Shown in pieces: positions 17,511-25,216 of a stretch of DNA of 37,199 bases (within the stretch, counting starts at the first letter, position 1; each line of letters begins with the position of its first letter). A program made the position numbers and the translations under genes. Source of the DNA: Pleomorphomonas sp. Its GTDB lineage: Bacteria; Pseudomonadota; Alphaproteobacteria; Rhizobiales; Pleomorphomonadaceae. The notes beneath the pieces were generated by a model. That model saw only the letters and a program-made list of their open reading frames with translations, was not told the origin of the DNA and searched no databases. The DNA is taken from contig JARKNW010000088.1 of assembly GCA_029976075.1 (NCBI GenBank), forward strand, positions 1 through 37,199, in the 5' to 3' direction.

Positions 17511-18259
17511 CCGACAAAGCTGAGGGCTCGCTGCTCTATCTCGACAATGTTTCGGTTTCCTTCGACGGCTTCCGGGCGATCAACCGGTTGTCGCTGGTTC
17601 TCGAGCCGGGCGAAATGCGGGCGATCATCGGCCCCAACGGTGCAGGCAAGACGACGATGATGGACATCATCACCGGCAAGACGCGGCCCGACACCGGCGA
17701 TGTATTGTTCGATGGCTCCATCGATCTGACGCGTCTGGACGAAGCGGCGATCGCCAATCTCGGTATTGGTCGCAAGTTTCAGAAGCCGACGGTGTTCGAG
17801 TGTCACAGCGTCGAGGACAACATCGCGCTGGCGTTGAAAGGGCGGCGCGGTGCCCTTGCCGCGCTGTTCCACCGCCGCTCTATCGCCGAGCAGGAGCGCA
17901 TCGACGCGCTGCTTGCCACCATCCGTCTTTCCGACAAGCGCGATCTCCTCGCGGCCCGACTGTCGCACGGCCAGAAGCAGTGGCTGGAAATCGGCATGTT
18001 GCTCGCCCAGGAGCCGCGCCTTCTCTTGGTCGACGAACCGGCCGCCGGCATGACAGACGCCGAGACGGAGGAGACGGCAATTCTTCTCAGGGAGATCGCC
18101 AGGACCCAATCGGTGGTGGTGGTCGAGCACGACATGACGTTCGTTCGCGCCCTCGGCGTAAAGGTAACGGTGCTGCACGAAGGCTCGGTTCTGGCCGAGG
18201 GCTCGCTGGACGCCGTGTCGAGCAATCCCAAGGTGATCGAGGTCTATCTAGGGCGGTGA
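17507..18259 (+). CDS. urtD: Urea ABC transporter, ATPase UrtD
   Basis: This 250-residue ATPase is of the LivG type. Walker A is GPNGAGKT (residues 42-49), the ABC signature is LSHGQ (152-156, with H replacing the usual second G), and Walker B is LLLVDEP (172-178). The H-loop is in VVVVEHDMTFVR. The LSHGQKQWLEIGMLL stretch is characteristic of UrtD. It pairs with UrtE to power urea uptake. The start overlaps the urtC stop, and urtE begins 11 bases after its stop. Confidence 0.96.
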   Translation: MTDKAEGSLLYLDNVSVSFDGFRAINRLSLVLEPGEMRAIIGPNGAGKTTMMDIITGKTRPDTGDVLFDGSIDLTRLDEAAIANLGIGRKFQKPTVFECHSVEDNIALALKGRRGALAALFHRRSIAEQERIDALLATIRLSDKRDLLAARLSHGQKQWLEIGMLLAQEPRLLLVDEPAAGMTDAETEETAILLREIARTQSVVVVEHDMTFVRALGVKVTVLHEGSVLAEGSLDAVSSNPKVIEVYLGR

Positions 18260-18270
18260 AGGAACAGACC

Positions 18271-18966
18271 ATGCTGAACGTCGAAGCCGTGGATCTCCAT
18301 TACGGTGCCGCCCAAGCTCTCCGGAAAGTGTCGCTTTCTGCTTCCGCCGGACGCGTCACGGCGGTGCTTGGACGCAACGGGGTTGGCAAGACGTCGCTGA
18401 TGCGCGCCATTGCCGGATTGCAGTCGATCTCCGGAGGCACCATTCGCCTCAATGGTAGTGATCTTGGAGGGCTTTCGCCTTACGAGCGGGTCCGTCGCGG
18501 CGTCGCCATCGTTCCGCAGGGGCGCGAAATCTTTCCCCTGCTGACGGTGGAAGAGAACCTCCAGACCGGCTTTGCCACGCTCAAACGGTCGGAGCGCTAT
18601 GTGCCAGATATGGTCTACGATCTTTTTCCGGTGCTCAAGGACATGCTGCGTCGTCGCGGCGGCGATCTCTCTGGCGGCCAGCAGCAACAGCTCGCCATCG
18701 GCAGGGCACTGGTGACGCGACCGCGCCTCCTCGTTCTCGACGAGCCGACCGAGGGTATTCAGCCTTCGATCATCAAGGACATCGGCCACGCCATCACCTT
18801 CCTGCGCCGGCAGGGCAACATGGCCATCGTTCTGGTGGAGCAGTATTTCGACTTTGCCAAGGAACTCGCCGACGATTTCGTCGTCATGGAGCGAGGCGAA
18901 GTGGTCATGGCGGGCAGTCGCGACGACATGGACGAAGAGGCCGTTCGCGGTAAAATTGCGGTCTGA
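18271..18966 (+). CDS. urtE: Urea ABC transporter, ATPase UrtE
   Basis: This 231-residue LivF-type ATPase is the last urt gene. Walker A is GRNGVGKT (residues 34-41), the signature is LSGGQ (133-137), Walker B is LLVLDEP (153-159), and the H-loop is in IVLVEQYFDFAKEL. The EGIQPSIIKDIG stretch after Walker B is typical of UrtE. The ATG at 18271 is preferred because GAAGGA lies 7 bases upstream and the frame before it only reads through urtD. No urease genes are present in the window, so the fate of imported urea must be encoded elsewhere. Confidence 0.95.
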   Translation: MLNVEAVDLHYGAAQALRKVSLSASAGRVTAVLGRNGVGKTSLMRAIAGLQSISGGTIRLNGSDLGGLSPYERVRRGVAIVPQGREIFPLLTVEENLQTGFATLKRSERYVPDMVYDLFPVLKDMLRRRGGDLSGGQQQQLAIGRALVTRPRLLVLDEPTEGIQPSIIKDIGHAITFLRRQGNMAIVLVEQYFDFAKELADDFVVMERGEVVMAGSRDDMDEEAVRGKIAV

Positions 18967-19027
18967 CCGGGACGATTGGGGTGTTTGCCATGACCGGTTC
19001 GAGCCGCCGGTCTTGAAAAACAGCCTT

Positions 19028-19056
19028 AGGCATGCAATTTCCTCTCAAGGCATCCA
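19028..19056. promoter_or_regulatory. Direct repeat AGGCAT(G/C)CA upstream of the NsrR-like gene
   Basis: AGGCATGCA (19028-19036) and AGGCATCCA (19048-19056) differ by one base and are 20 bp apart, about two helical turns, on the same strand. They sit 29-57 bp before the Rrf2 start, so binding of a regulator, possibly autoregulation, is plausible. Neither copy matches a consensus I can name with confidence. Confidence 0.25.
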
Positions 19057-19084
19057 GACGCAAGCGGAAGCCGTGGGGGGCGGT

Positions 19085-19579
19085 ATGCGACTGACCAGCT
19101 ATTCCAATTATTCGCTGCGCGTACTCCTGGCCGCATCTGCTCGCTCGCCACGCCTGACCACCATTCGCGAGGTTGCCGAGGCCTTCGATCTGCCGGAGTC
19201 ACATCTCGTCAAGTGCGTCCACCAACTCGGTACCTGGGGATACCTGGAAACGGTGCGCGGCAACCGGGGGGGCTTCCGCCTCAACCGACCGGCGGAGTCG
19301 GTATCGATTGGCGAGATCGTGCGTCGCACCGAGGACGGTCTTTCGGTGGTGGAGTGCCTCGATCCCGAGACCAACACCTGCCCGCTGACCGAGCGCTGTC
19401 GCATGAGCCAGGTGTTGCGCCGCGCCACCGATGCGTTCCTCGATGTGCTTGATCGGCTGACGCTTGCCGACGTTGCCGGTAACGAGGCTGAGTTCCGGGC
19501 ATTACTCGATGGCGTCACGCCAGCCCGTCAGATTTCGGTTGCGACTTGTGGCGGTGAAGCGCCGATCGCCCGGGCTTGA
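19085..19579 (+). CDS. Rrf2 family regulator, NsrR/RirA-like
   Basis: This 164-residue DNA-binding protein has an N-terminal winged helix (MRLTSYSNYSLRVLLAASAR to about residue 70, with the family wing RGNRGGFRL). Three cysteines at C91, C99 and C105 (VVECLDPETNTC, LTERC) would hold an Fe-S cluster. The 8- and 6-residue steps match those I recall for RirA, while the flanking words (RLTSY, LDRLTLADV) are closer to NsrR. It probably senses NO, iron or redox state. The frame is open upstream to 18854, but the ATG at 19085 fits the family start and has a G-rich site before it. It converges on the second Rrf2 gene with 37 bp between the stops. Confidence 0.88.
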   Translation: MRLTSYSNYSLRVLLAASARSPRLTTIREVAEAFDLPESHLVKCVHQLGTWGYLETVRGNRGGFRLNRPAESVSIGEIVRRTEDGLSVVECLDPETNTCPLTERCRMSQVLRRATDAFLDVLDRLTLADVAGNEAEFRALLDGVTPARQISVATCGGEAPIARA

Positions 19580-19616
19580 TCGACCTCGGTTTCTATTCAC
19601 ACTGCCTTCTCGGGGA

Positions 19617-20033
19617 TCAGGTGGTCTCAAGTGCGGGTGCGTGACCATGGTCGATGAGAATGTCGGCCACGGTGATCGCCGCCAACTCGTCGCGCATGGC
19701 GCGGTAGGCCTCGGTGCAGGCCCCTCCCAAGGGACAGTTCTGGCAGGCGCGAGCGTCGGAGCGGCCGCAGACCCGCATGTCATCTTCCGGCTCGAACAGG
19801 TCGATCACCGTCAGGACCGAAATTTCACTCGCCGACTTGCCGAGACGATAGCCACCGCCACGTCCACGACGGCCGACCAAAAGTCCGGCGCGCGCAAGAG
19901 CGTTGCAGGATCTGGTGACCCGCGCCTCCGGCATGCCGAGCCGGCTGGCCATTTCCGGCAGCGTCACCGCTTCGCCGTCGCCGCATATCATCAGAATGCG
20001 AAGGGCGCCGTGGGTCACGGCGTTGATTTTCAT
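19617..20033 (-). CDS. Rrf2 family regulator divergent from cydABX
   Basis: This 138-residue winged-helix protein starts MKINAVTHGALRILMICGDG, has recognition helix RLGMPEARVTRSCNALA and wing RRGRGGGYRLGKS. It carries four clustered cysteines, C89, C97, C100 and C106, one more than NsrR or RirA, suggesting an Fe-S ligand set. The open frame continues upstream to 21611, but that part is antisense to cydA. The ATG at 20033 has GGAGGAAGG about 8 bases before it. It is transcribed away from cydA across 324 bp, so it is the likely regulator of cytochrome bd. That target is inferred from position. Confidence 0.9.
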   Translation of the reverse strand: MKINAVTHGALRILMICGDGEAVTLPEMASRLGMPEARVTRSCNALARAGLLVGRRGRGGGYRLGKSASEISVLTVIDLFEPEDDMRVCGRSDARACQNCPLGGACTEAYRAMRDELAAITVADILIDHGHAPALETT

Positions 20034-20357
20034 GGCGACCTTCCTCCAAAGGTATATTGACTGTATAGCTTTATATCGATAGTTCTGTCCATGTCGATTG
20101 CCGGGCGGGGAGCTGCTGGCGGTCTGCCGGCGTTGTAGCCGGTCACGGGGGTCGCAAAGATGATGGTCGTTCATGCCGTCGCTATCGGTGGTTGCCGCCG
20201 GAAGCGCACGGGTGACGCTGCCTGCCTGTCCTCCGAATCGACGAGTTCTGCCTCCCGCCGGCTTGCCGGCGCTACGGCGAGCCCTTGAGGAAGAACGTGG
20301 CGGTCCGAATGCGACAGGTGTTCGCGGCCCGCCTTCGCTGAGAGGATGTCGACCATC
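20034..20357. promoter_or_regulatory. Divergent Rrf2/cydA control region
   Basis: These 324 bp contain no gene. The part nearest the Rrf2 gene (20051-20085) is strikingly AT-rich for this GC-rich window and includes the 8-bp palindrome TATCGATA (20074-20081). It is the best place for promoter elements and an Rrf2 operator. CGCCGGC-TT-GCCGGCG at 20256-20271 is a perfect 7-bp hairpin in the presumed cydA leader. No TTGAT-N4-ATCAA FNR/Anr-type box is visible. Confidence 0.5.
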
Positions 20358-21935
20358 ATGTTCGATCAGACATTCGTGGAGTTGTCGCGCTGGCAATTCG
20401 CTGCCACGGCAATGTACCACTTCATTTTCGTGCCGCTGACGCTGGGGCTTATCTGGCTGCTGGTCATCATGGAAACCGTCTATGTGATGACCGGCAAGGA
20501 AATTTACCGGGACATGACGAAGTTCTGGGGCAAGCTGTTCGGTATCAACTTTGCCCTGGGCGTTACCACCGGCCTGACCATGGAGTTCCAGTTCGGAACC
20601 AACTGGTCCTACTATTCTCATTATGTCGGTGACATCTTCGGTGCGCCTCTGGCCATCGAAGGCCTGATGGCTTTCTTCCTCGAATCGACCTTCATCGGTC
20701 TGTTCTTCCTCGGTTGGGAGAAGCTCACCAAGCGCCAGCATCTCGCTGTTACCTTCCTGACCGCGCTCGGTTCGAACCTGTCGGCTCTCTGGATCCTGGT
20801 TGCCAATGGCTGGATGCAGAACCCCGTGGGTTCGATGTTCTCGCCTGAGACGATGCGCATGGAGATGCACTCCTTCGCCGAAGTGCTGTTCAATCCTGTG
20901 GCTCAGGTGAAGTTCGTGCACACCGTCGCCGCCGGTTACACCACCGCTTCGATGTTCGTGCTCGGCGTCTCCTCGTGGTACCTGCTGAAGGGACGCGACG
21001 TGGCGTTCGCCAAGCGGTCGTTCGCTGTTGCCGCCGGCTTCGGCCTTGCAGCCTGCCTTTCCGTCATAGTGCTCGGCGATGAAAGCGGCTATGAGCTCGG
21101 CGACGTGCAGAAGGTCAAGCTTGCTGCGATCGAAGGCGAGTGGACGACCCAACCCGCCCCGGCTCCCTTCAATCTGATCGGCTTCCCCTCGCAGGAAGAG
21201 AAGACCACCAAGGGTGCGATCGAGATTCCCTATGCCTTGGGCCTCATCGCCACCCGGTCGCTCGACAAGCCGGTGCATGGCCTCAACGATCTGCGTGAAG
21301 AGCATCTGGCCCGCATCCGCTCGGGACAGGAAGGCTATGCGGCAATGCTGAAGATCCGCGCCGGTGACACAACGCCGGAAACGCGCGCCGTCTTCGATGC
21401 CCATGCCAAGGATATCGGCTTTGGTCTTCTGCTGAAGCAGTTCGTCGAGGATCCGGCAACCGCCACCGAACAGCAGATCCAGGCGGCCGCCGACAGCACC
21501 ATTCCGAAGGTCTGGCCGCTGTTCTGGGCGTTCCGCTTCATGGTCGGTTTCGGCTTCATCATGCTGATCATCTTCGGCTCGGCCTTCTATGTCAGCGCCC
21601 GCCGCAGCCATGACAAGAATCGCTGGCTTCTCAAGGCAGCCCTGTTTGCCATTCCGCTGCCCTGGCTCTCCTGCGAGCTCGGTTGGTTCGTTGCGGAGTT
21701 CGGTCGTCAGCCTTGGGCAATCGGCGAGGTGCTGCCGACTTTCCTTGGTACGTCCAGCCTCACCACGACTGACTTGATCTTCTCGCTGACCGGCTTCCTG
21801 GTGCTCTACACAGGCCTGCTGGTGATCGAAGTCTACCTGATGTTCAAGTTTGCTCGCCTTGGCCCGAGTTCACTCGGTACCGGCCGCTATCACTTCGAAA
21901 CGGCGTCGTCGATCCGCGCCGCGGCCGCAGAATGA
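20358..21935 (+). CDS. cydA: Cytochrome bd ubiquinol oxidase subunit I
   Basis: This 525-residue haem-carrying subunit oxidises ubiquinol and reduces O2 to water with high affinity and without proton pumping. H21 in AATAMYHFIFVP matches the haem b595 ligand of E. coli CydA. The quinol loop stretch GYELGDVQKVKLAAIEGEW and the GRQPWAIGEVLPT motif follow. The long Q-loop and length match the E. coli CydA type rather than the short-loop type. An ATG at 20346 is in frame, but AGAGG directly abuts it, so the ATG at 20358 is chosen. cydB starts 10 bases after its stop. Confidence 0.96.
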   Translation: MFDQTFVELSRWQFAATAMYHFIFVPLTLGLIWLLVIMETVYVMTGKEIYRDMTKFWGKLFGINFALGVTTGLTMEFQFGTNWSYYSHYVGDIFGAPLAIEGLMAFFLESTFIGLFFLGWEKLTKRQHLAVTFLTALGSNLSALWILVANGWMQNPVGSMFSPETMRMEMHSFAEVLFNPVAQVKFVHTVAAGYTTASMFVLGVSSWYLLKGRDVAFAKRSFAVAAGFGLAACLSVIVLGDESGYELGDVQKVKLAAIEGEWTTQPAPAPFNLIGFPSQEEKTTKGAIEIPYALGLIATRSLDKPVHGLNDLREEHLARIRSGQEGYAAMLKIRAGDTTPETRAVFDAHAKDIGFGLLLKQFVEDPATATEQQIQAAADSTIPKVWPLFWAFRFMVGFGFIMLIIFGSAFYVSARRSHDKNRWLLKAALFAIPLPWLSCELGWFVAEFGRQPWAIGEVLPTFLGTSSLTTTDLIFSLTGFLVLYTGLLVIEVYLMFKFARLGPSSLGTGRYHFETASSIRAAAAE

Positions 21936-21945
21936 GGAAACCGCC

Positions 21946-23097
21946 ATGTTCGACTATGAAATTCTGAAGTTTATCTGGTGGATCCTTGTCGGCGCCTTGC
22001 TGATCGGCTTCGCCATCACAGACGGCATGGACATGGGCGTCGGCTCGCTGCTGCCCTTCGTCGCCAAAACCGATGCCGAACGGCGCATTGCGATCAACAC
22101 CGTCGGTCCGCATTGGGACGGCAATCAGGTGTGGTTGATCACCGCCGGCGGCGCCATCTTTGCCGCGTGGCCAGCTGTCTATGCCGCGGCCTTCTCCGGC
22201 TTCTACATGGCCATGCTCCTGGTGCTGTTTGCGCTATTCTTCCGGCCGGTGGGTTTCGACTATCGGTCGAAACTCGATAGCCCGAAGTGGCGCAACGCCT
22301 GGGACTGGGGACTGTTCGCCGGCGGCGCCATTCCGGCACTGATCTTCGGCGTGGCCTTCGGCAACCTTCTGCAGGGCGTGCCTTTCCGCCTCGACGAACT
22401 TCTGCGGTCCCACTACCAGGGTTCGTTCATCTTCGCGCTTCTGCCGCTGCTCAACCCCTTCGCGCTGCTTGCCGGTATCATCTCGCTCGGCATGCTGACT
22501 GCCCACGGGGCCGTCTGGCTGCAACTGCGCGCTTCGGGTGAAGTTGCCGCGCGGTCCCGGGCGCTGGTGGTTCGGCTGGCGCCGGTAGTGACCGTTCTGT
22601 TTGCACTGGCTGGCGTCTGGGTCTGGCTTGGTATCGACGGCTACCGCATCGTGTCTCAGCCGCCGCTCGATGCCATGCCCAATCCGCTCGGCAAGCAGGT
22701 GGTGGTGGCTCCGGGTGCCTGGCTCGACATCTATACGACGATGCCGATCACCATCCTGGCACCGGTCATCGGCCTCCTCGGGCCGCTCCTGACCGCTCTG
22801 CTTGCCAAAGCCGACCGCCCAGGCTTCGCCTTCGTGACCTCGGCGCTTGGCATGGCCGGCATCATCGGCACGGCCGGTTTGTCGATGTTCCCGTTCGTGA
22901 TGCCGTCGAGCCTCGACCCGAACTCCAGCCTGACGACTTGGGACGCCACGTCGAGCCATCTGACTCTCAATGTCATGTTCTGGGCTGTGGTGATCTTCCT
23001 GCCGATCGTGCTGGCCTACACCGTCTGGTGCTACTGGCGGATGTGGGGCCGTGTCACGGCAGAAGAGATCGATGCCCGGTCGCATTCGGCTTACTGA
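21946..23097 (+). CDS. cydB: Cytochrome bd ubiquinol oxidase subunit II
   Basis: This 383-residue polytopic membrane subunit partners with CydA. It starts MFDYEILKFIWWILVG and has the family stretches FAITDGMDMGVGSLLPFV and TVGPHWDGNQVWLITAGGAI. FPFVMPSSLDPNSSLTTWDA lies near the C-terminus. The ATG has GAGGAAA 6 bases before it. It is between cydA and cydX in one operon. Confidence 0.96.
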   Translation: MFDYEILKFIWWILVGALLIGFAITDGMDMGVGSLLPFVAKTDAERRIAINTVGPHWDGNQVWLITAGGAIFAAWPAVYAAAFSGFYMAMLLVLFALFFRPVGFDYRSKLDSPKWRNAWDWGLFAGGAIPALIFGVAFGNLLQGVPFRLDELLRSHYQGSFIFALLPLLNPFALLAGIISLGMLTAHGAVWLQLRASGEVAARSRALVVRLAPVVTVLFALAGVWVWLGIDGYRIVSQPPLDAMPNPLGKQVVVAPGAWLDIYTTMPITILAPVIGLLGPLLTALLAKADRPGFAFVTSALGMAGIIGTAGLSMFPFVMPSSLDPNSSLTTWDATSSHLTLNVMFWAVVIFLPIVLAYTVWCYWRMWGRVTAEEIDARSHSAY

Positions 23098-23113
23098 CAG
23101 AGGAGAACGGACA

Positions 23114-23224
23114 ATGTGGTATTTTGCCTGGATCCTTGGCGTCACCGCCGCCGCGGCGATCGGCGTGATCAACGTCATGTGGTTCGAGTTCCAGGACGGT
23201 CTCGACGTCGACGCGTCCAAATGA
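23114..23224 (+). CDS. cydX: Cytochrome bd small subunit CydX
   Basis: This 36-residue protein starts MWYFAWILGVTAAAAIGVIN and ends LDVDASK. One membrane helix (about residues 2-23) is followed by an acidic tail. The MWYFAWILG start matches the CydX/YbgT family, which stabilises the haems of CydAB. AGGAGAACGG lies just before the ATG, and the gene follows cydB by 16 bases. A 60-residue ORF cutoff would miss it. A strong hairpin begins 6 bases after its stop. Confidence 0.93.
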   Translation: MWYFAWILGVTAAAAIGVINVMWFEFQDGLDVDASK

Positions 23225-23230
23225 TCGATC

Positions 23231-23256
23231 CGGCGCGGCGGTCATCCGCCGCGCCG
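23231..23256 (+). terminator. GC hairpin directly behind cydX
   Basis: CGGCGCGGCGG (23231-23241), TCAT loop, CCGCCGCGCCG (23246-23256) make a perfect 11-bp stem. There is no T-run, so it may be a pause or an mRNA-protecting 3' structure rather than a complete terminator. Confidence 0.6.
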
Positions 23257-23357
23257 CTTGAATGCTCGTTCATGCGTCCGTTTCGTGGTCGGCCTGATCT
23301 GGCCTGAGCGACGGGTGCTCCAAGGCCGGTCCAAGTCTTCCGCCGGCCTGTCAGAGT

Positions 23358-23401
23358 GGCCGACACGGTCGTCCCGCCCGCCGTGCCGGCCATCTCTTTT
23401 T
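23358..23401 (+). terminator. Rho-independent terminator after cydABX
   Basis: GGCCGACACGG (23358-23368), a 12-base loop, CCGTGCCGGCC (23381-23391) pair with one mismatch (A with C) and are followed by ATCTCTTTTT. It lies 94 bp before the chosen cydD start and separates cydABX from cydDC, implying that cydDC has its own promoter or is reached by read-through. Confidence 0.75.
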
Positions 23402-23494
23402 CGATCGCGCTCAAGTGACGGAAACGACCCTTGCGGTTCCGATCGGCGCGTGGCAATCCGACTTGCCAAAACAGTGTCATCGGCCCATTCCCGC

Positions 23495-25216
23495 ATGCGT
23501 AAAACCGAGACCCTTCTCGACGATCTTTCGGCCGGTGTTCGTAAGGAGACGGCTCTTCTTCTTGCCTCCGCCGTTGTCGAGGGCTTGCTGGGGGTCGTCG
23601 CTGCCTTCATCACCGCCCGCATCATTGATGCCGCCGTTTTCCGCGGCGCGGATTTGCAGGCTGTTTTCGTTTGGCTGATGCAGCTTCTCGGAATTGCCCT
23701 CCTCAGGGCGGTGGTCGGCTATGCCGGTGCCCAGGTCGGCTTCGAGGCGGCAGCGCGGGCGCGGCAGGGCTTGTTCGCTCGCCTGCTGGATCAGGCCGCT
23801 GCGCTCGGACCCATTCGCCTCTCAGGCACCGCCACGGGTGACCTTGCCACGACTTTCACCGACGCCGTCGCCGGGATCGAACCCTACTGGCGGCAGTGGC
23901 TGCCGGCTACGGCGGCCGTTGCGGTTCTGCCTCTCGCCATCCTGCTTGCCGTACTTCCCGTCGACTGGCGATCGGCTGTGATTTTCGCGGTGACGCTCCC
24001 GCTCCTACCCTTGTTCATGGTGCTGGCCGGTCGCTCGGCCGAGCGGGCCAATCAACGCCAGTGGGTCTCGATGGCCCGGCTCGGCGGCCATCTGCTGGAT
24101 GCAGTTGCCGGCCTTGCCGATCTCGTCCTGCTCGGTGCCGCCAGACGGGAGGTGGCTCTGGTAGCAAAAACCGCTGACGAATACCGGCGCGAGACCATGA
24201 AAGTGCTTCGTCTCGCTTTCCTGTCGGCACTGGTGCTGGAGTTTTTTGCCACCGTCTCCATTGCCGTCACTGCGGTTCTGGTTGGCTTCCGTCTACTTTG
24301 GGGAGAGATTGCTTTCGTCGACGGGCTTACCGTGCTGCTGCTTGCCCCGCTGTTCTATGCGCCGCTTCGCACGCTTGGTACGGAGCGGCATGCTCGCATG
24401 GAAGCAGTGGCGGCCGCCGAGCGGCTCGCCGATTTCCTTTCCCGACCCGTAGCTCGAAAGACCGCAGGCGAGCGATTTTCGGCCGATGGCGCCATATCGG
24501 TCCGCTTCGACAATGTCTCGGCTGGCTATGGAAATGGTCGCCTTGCTCTCGATCATGTCAGCTTCGAGGTTCGAGCTGGCGAGCAGGTGGCGATCGTCGG
24601 TGAGAGCGGTGCCGGCAAGTCGACCGTCCTGTCGCTGATTGCCGGATTCCTGGAGCCATCGGACGGCAAGATCCTGATCAATGGCCAACCGCTTGCATCT
24701 CTCGACCTTGACGACGTCAGGCGTCATATCGCCTTCCTGCCTCAACGAGCTTTCCTGTTCGACGCCACGATTGCGGAGAATGTTGCGATGGGTCGAGCCG
24801 GCGATGTTGTCGCGGCGCTCAAGGCCGCCCGCGCCGATGACTTTGTTGCCCGGCTGCCCAAGGGAGTGGAAAGTCGCCTTGGGGAACGTGGCGCCGGCCT
24901 GTCCGGCGGCGAAGCGCAGCGTCTCATGCTGGCGCGTGCTTTTCTCTCCCCGGCGCCGCTTGTGCTGATGGACGAGCCGACTGCCCACCTCGACACCGCC
25001 ACCGAGGCGGCGGTGGGCGAGGCAATTGCCGCGCTTTCCGCCGGCCGCACGCGCATGACCATCGCGCATCGTCTGCGCACCGTGGAGGCTGCCGATCGGG
25101 TGCTTGTCTTTGCGCGCGGGCGACTGATCGAAGAAGGAACGCCGGCCGCGCTCAAGGCGCGCGGTGGTGCATTTGCCGGCATGCTGGCGACATTGGAAGG
25201 TGGGGGGCTGGCGTGA
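23495..25216 (+). CDS. cydD: Thiol reductant ABC exporter subunit CydD
   Basis: This half-transporter of 573 residues has an N-terminal six-helix membrane domain (about 1-320) and a C-terminal ATPase. Visible motifs are Walker A GESGAGKST, signature LSGGEAQRLMLARAF and Walker B LVLMDEPTAHLD. With CydC it exports cysteine and glutathione to the periplasm, needed for cytochrome bd maturation. The start is uncertain: ATG 23495 has a poor ribosome site, a GTG at 23450 would add 15 residues, and the frame stays open to 23258 inside the terminator region. Its TGA overlaps the GTG start of cydC. Confidence 0.9.
   Translation: MRKTETLLDDLSAGVRKETALLLASAVVEGLLGVVAAFITARIIDAAVFRGADLQAVFVWLMQLLGIALLRAVVGYAGAQVGFEAAARARQGLFARLLDQAAALGPIRLSGTATGDLATTFTDAVAGIEPYWRQWLPATAAVAVLPLAILLAVLPVDWRSAVIFAVTLPLLPLFMVLAGRSAERANQRQWVSMARLGGHLLDAVAGLADLVLLGAARREVALVAKTADEYRRETMKVLRLAFLSALVLEFFATVSIAVTAVLVGFRLLWGEIAFVDGLTVLLLAPLFYAPLRTLGTERHARMEAVAAAERLADFLSRPVARKTAGERFSADGAISVRFDNVSAGYGNGRLALDHVSFEVRAGEQVAIVGESGAGKSTVLSLIAGFLEPSDGKILINGQPLASLDLDDVRRHIAFLPQRAFLFDATIAENVAMGRAGDVVAALKAARADDFVARLPKGVESRLGERGAGLSGGEAQRLMLARAFLSPAPLVLMDEPTAHLDTATEAAVGEAIAALSAGRTRMTIAHRLRTVEAADRVLVFARGRLIEEGTPAALKARGGAFAGMLATLEGGGLA

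Noticed and set aside
20034..21611. Upstream extension of the four-cysteine Rrf2 gene to a 664-residue protein
   Set aside because: The extra part is antisense to cydA and lacks any domain. The ATG at 20033 has a strong GGAGGAAGG site and the family start.
23258..23494. N-terminal extension of CydD by 79 codons
   Set aside because: It would cover the T-tailed terminator and adds arginine/serine-rich sequence unlike CydD. A modest extension to the GTG at 23450 cannot be excluded.
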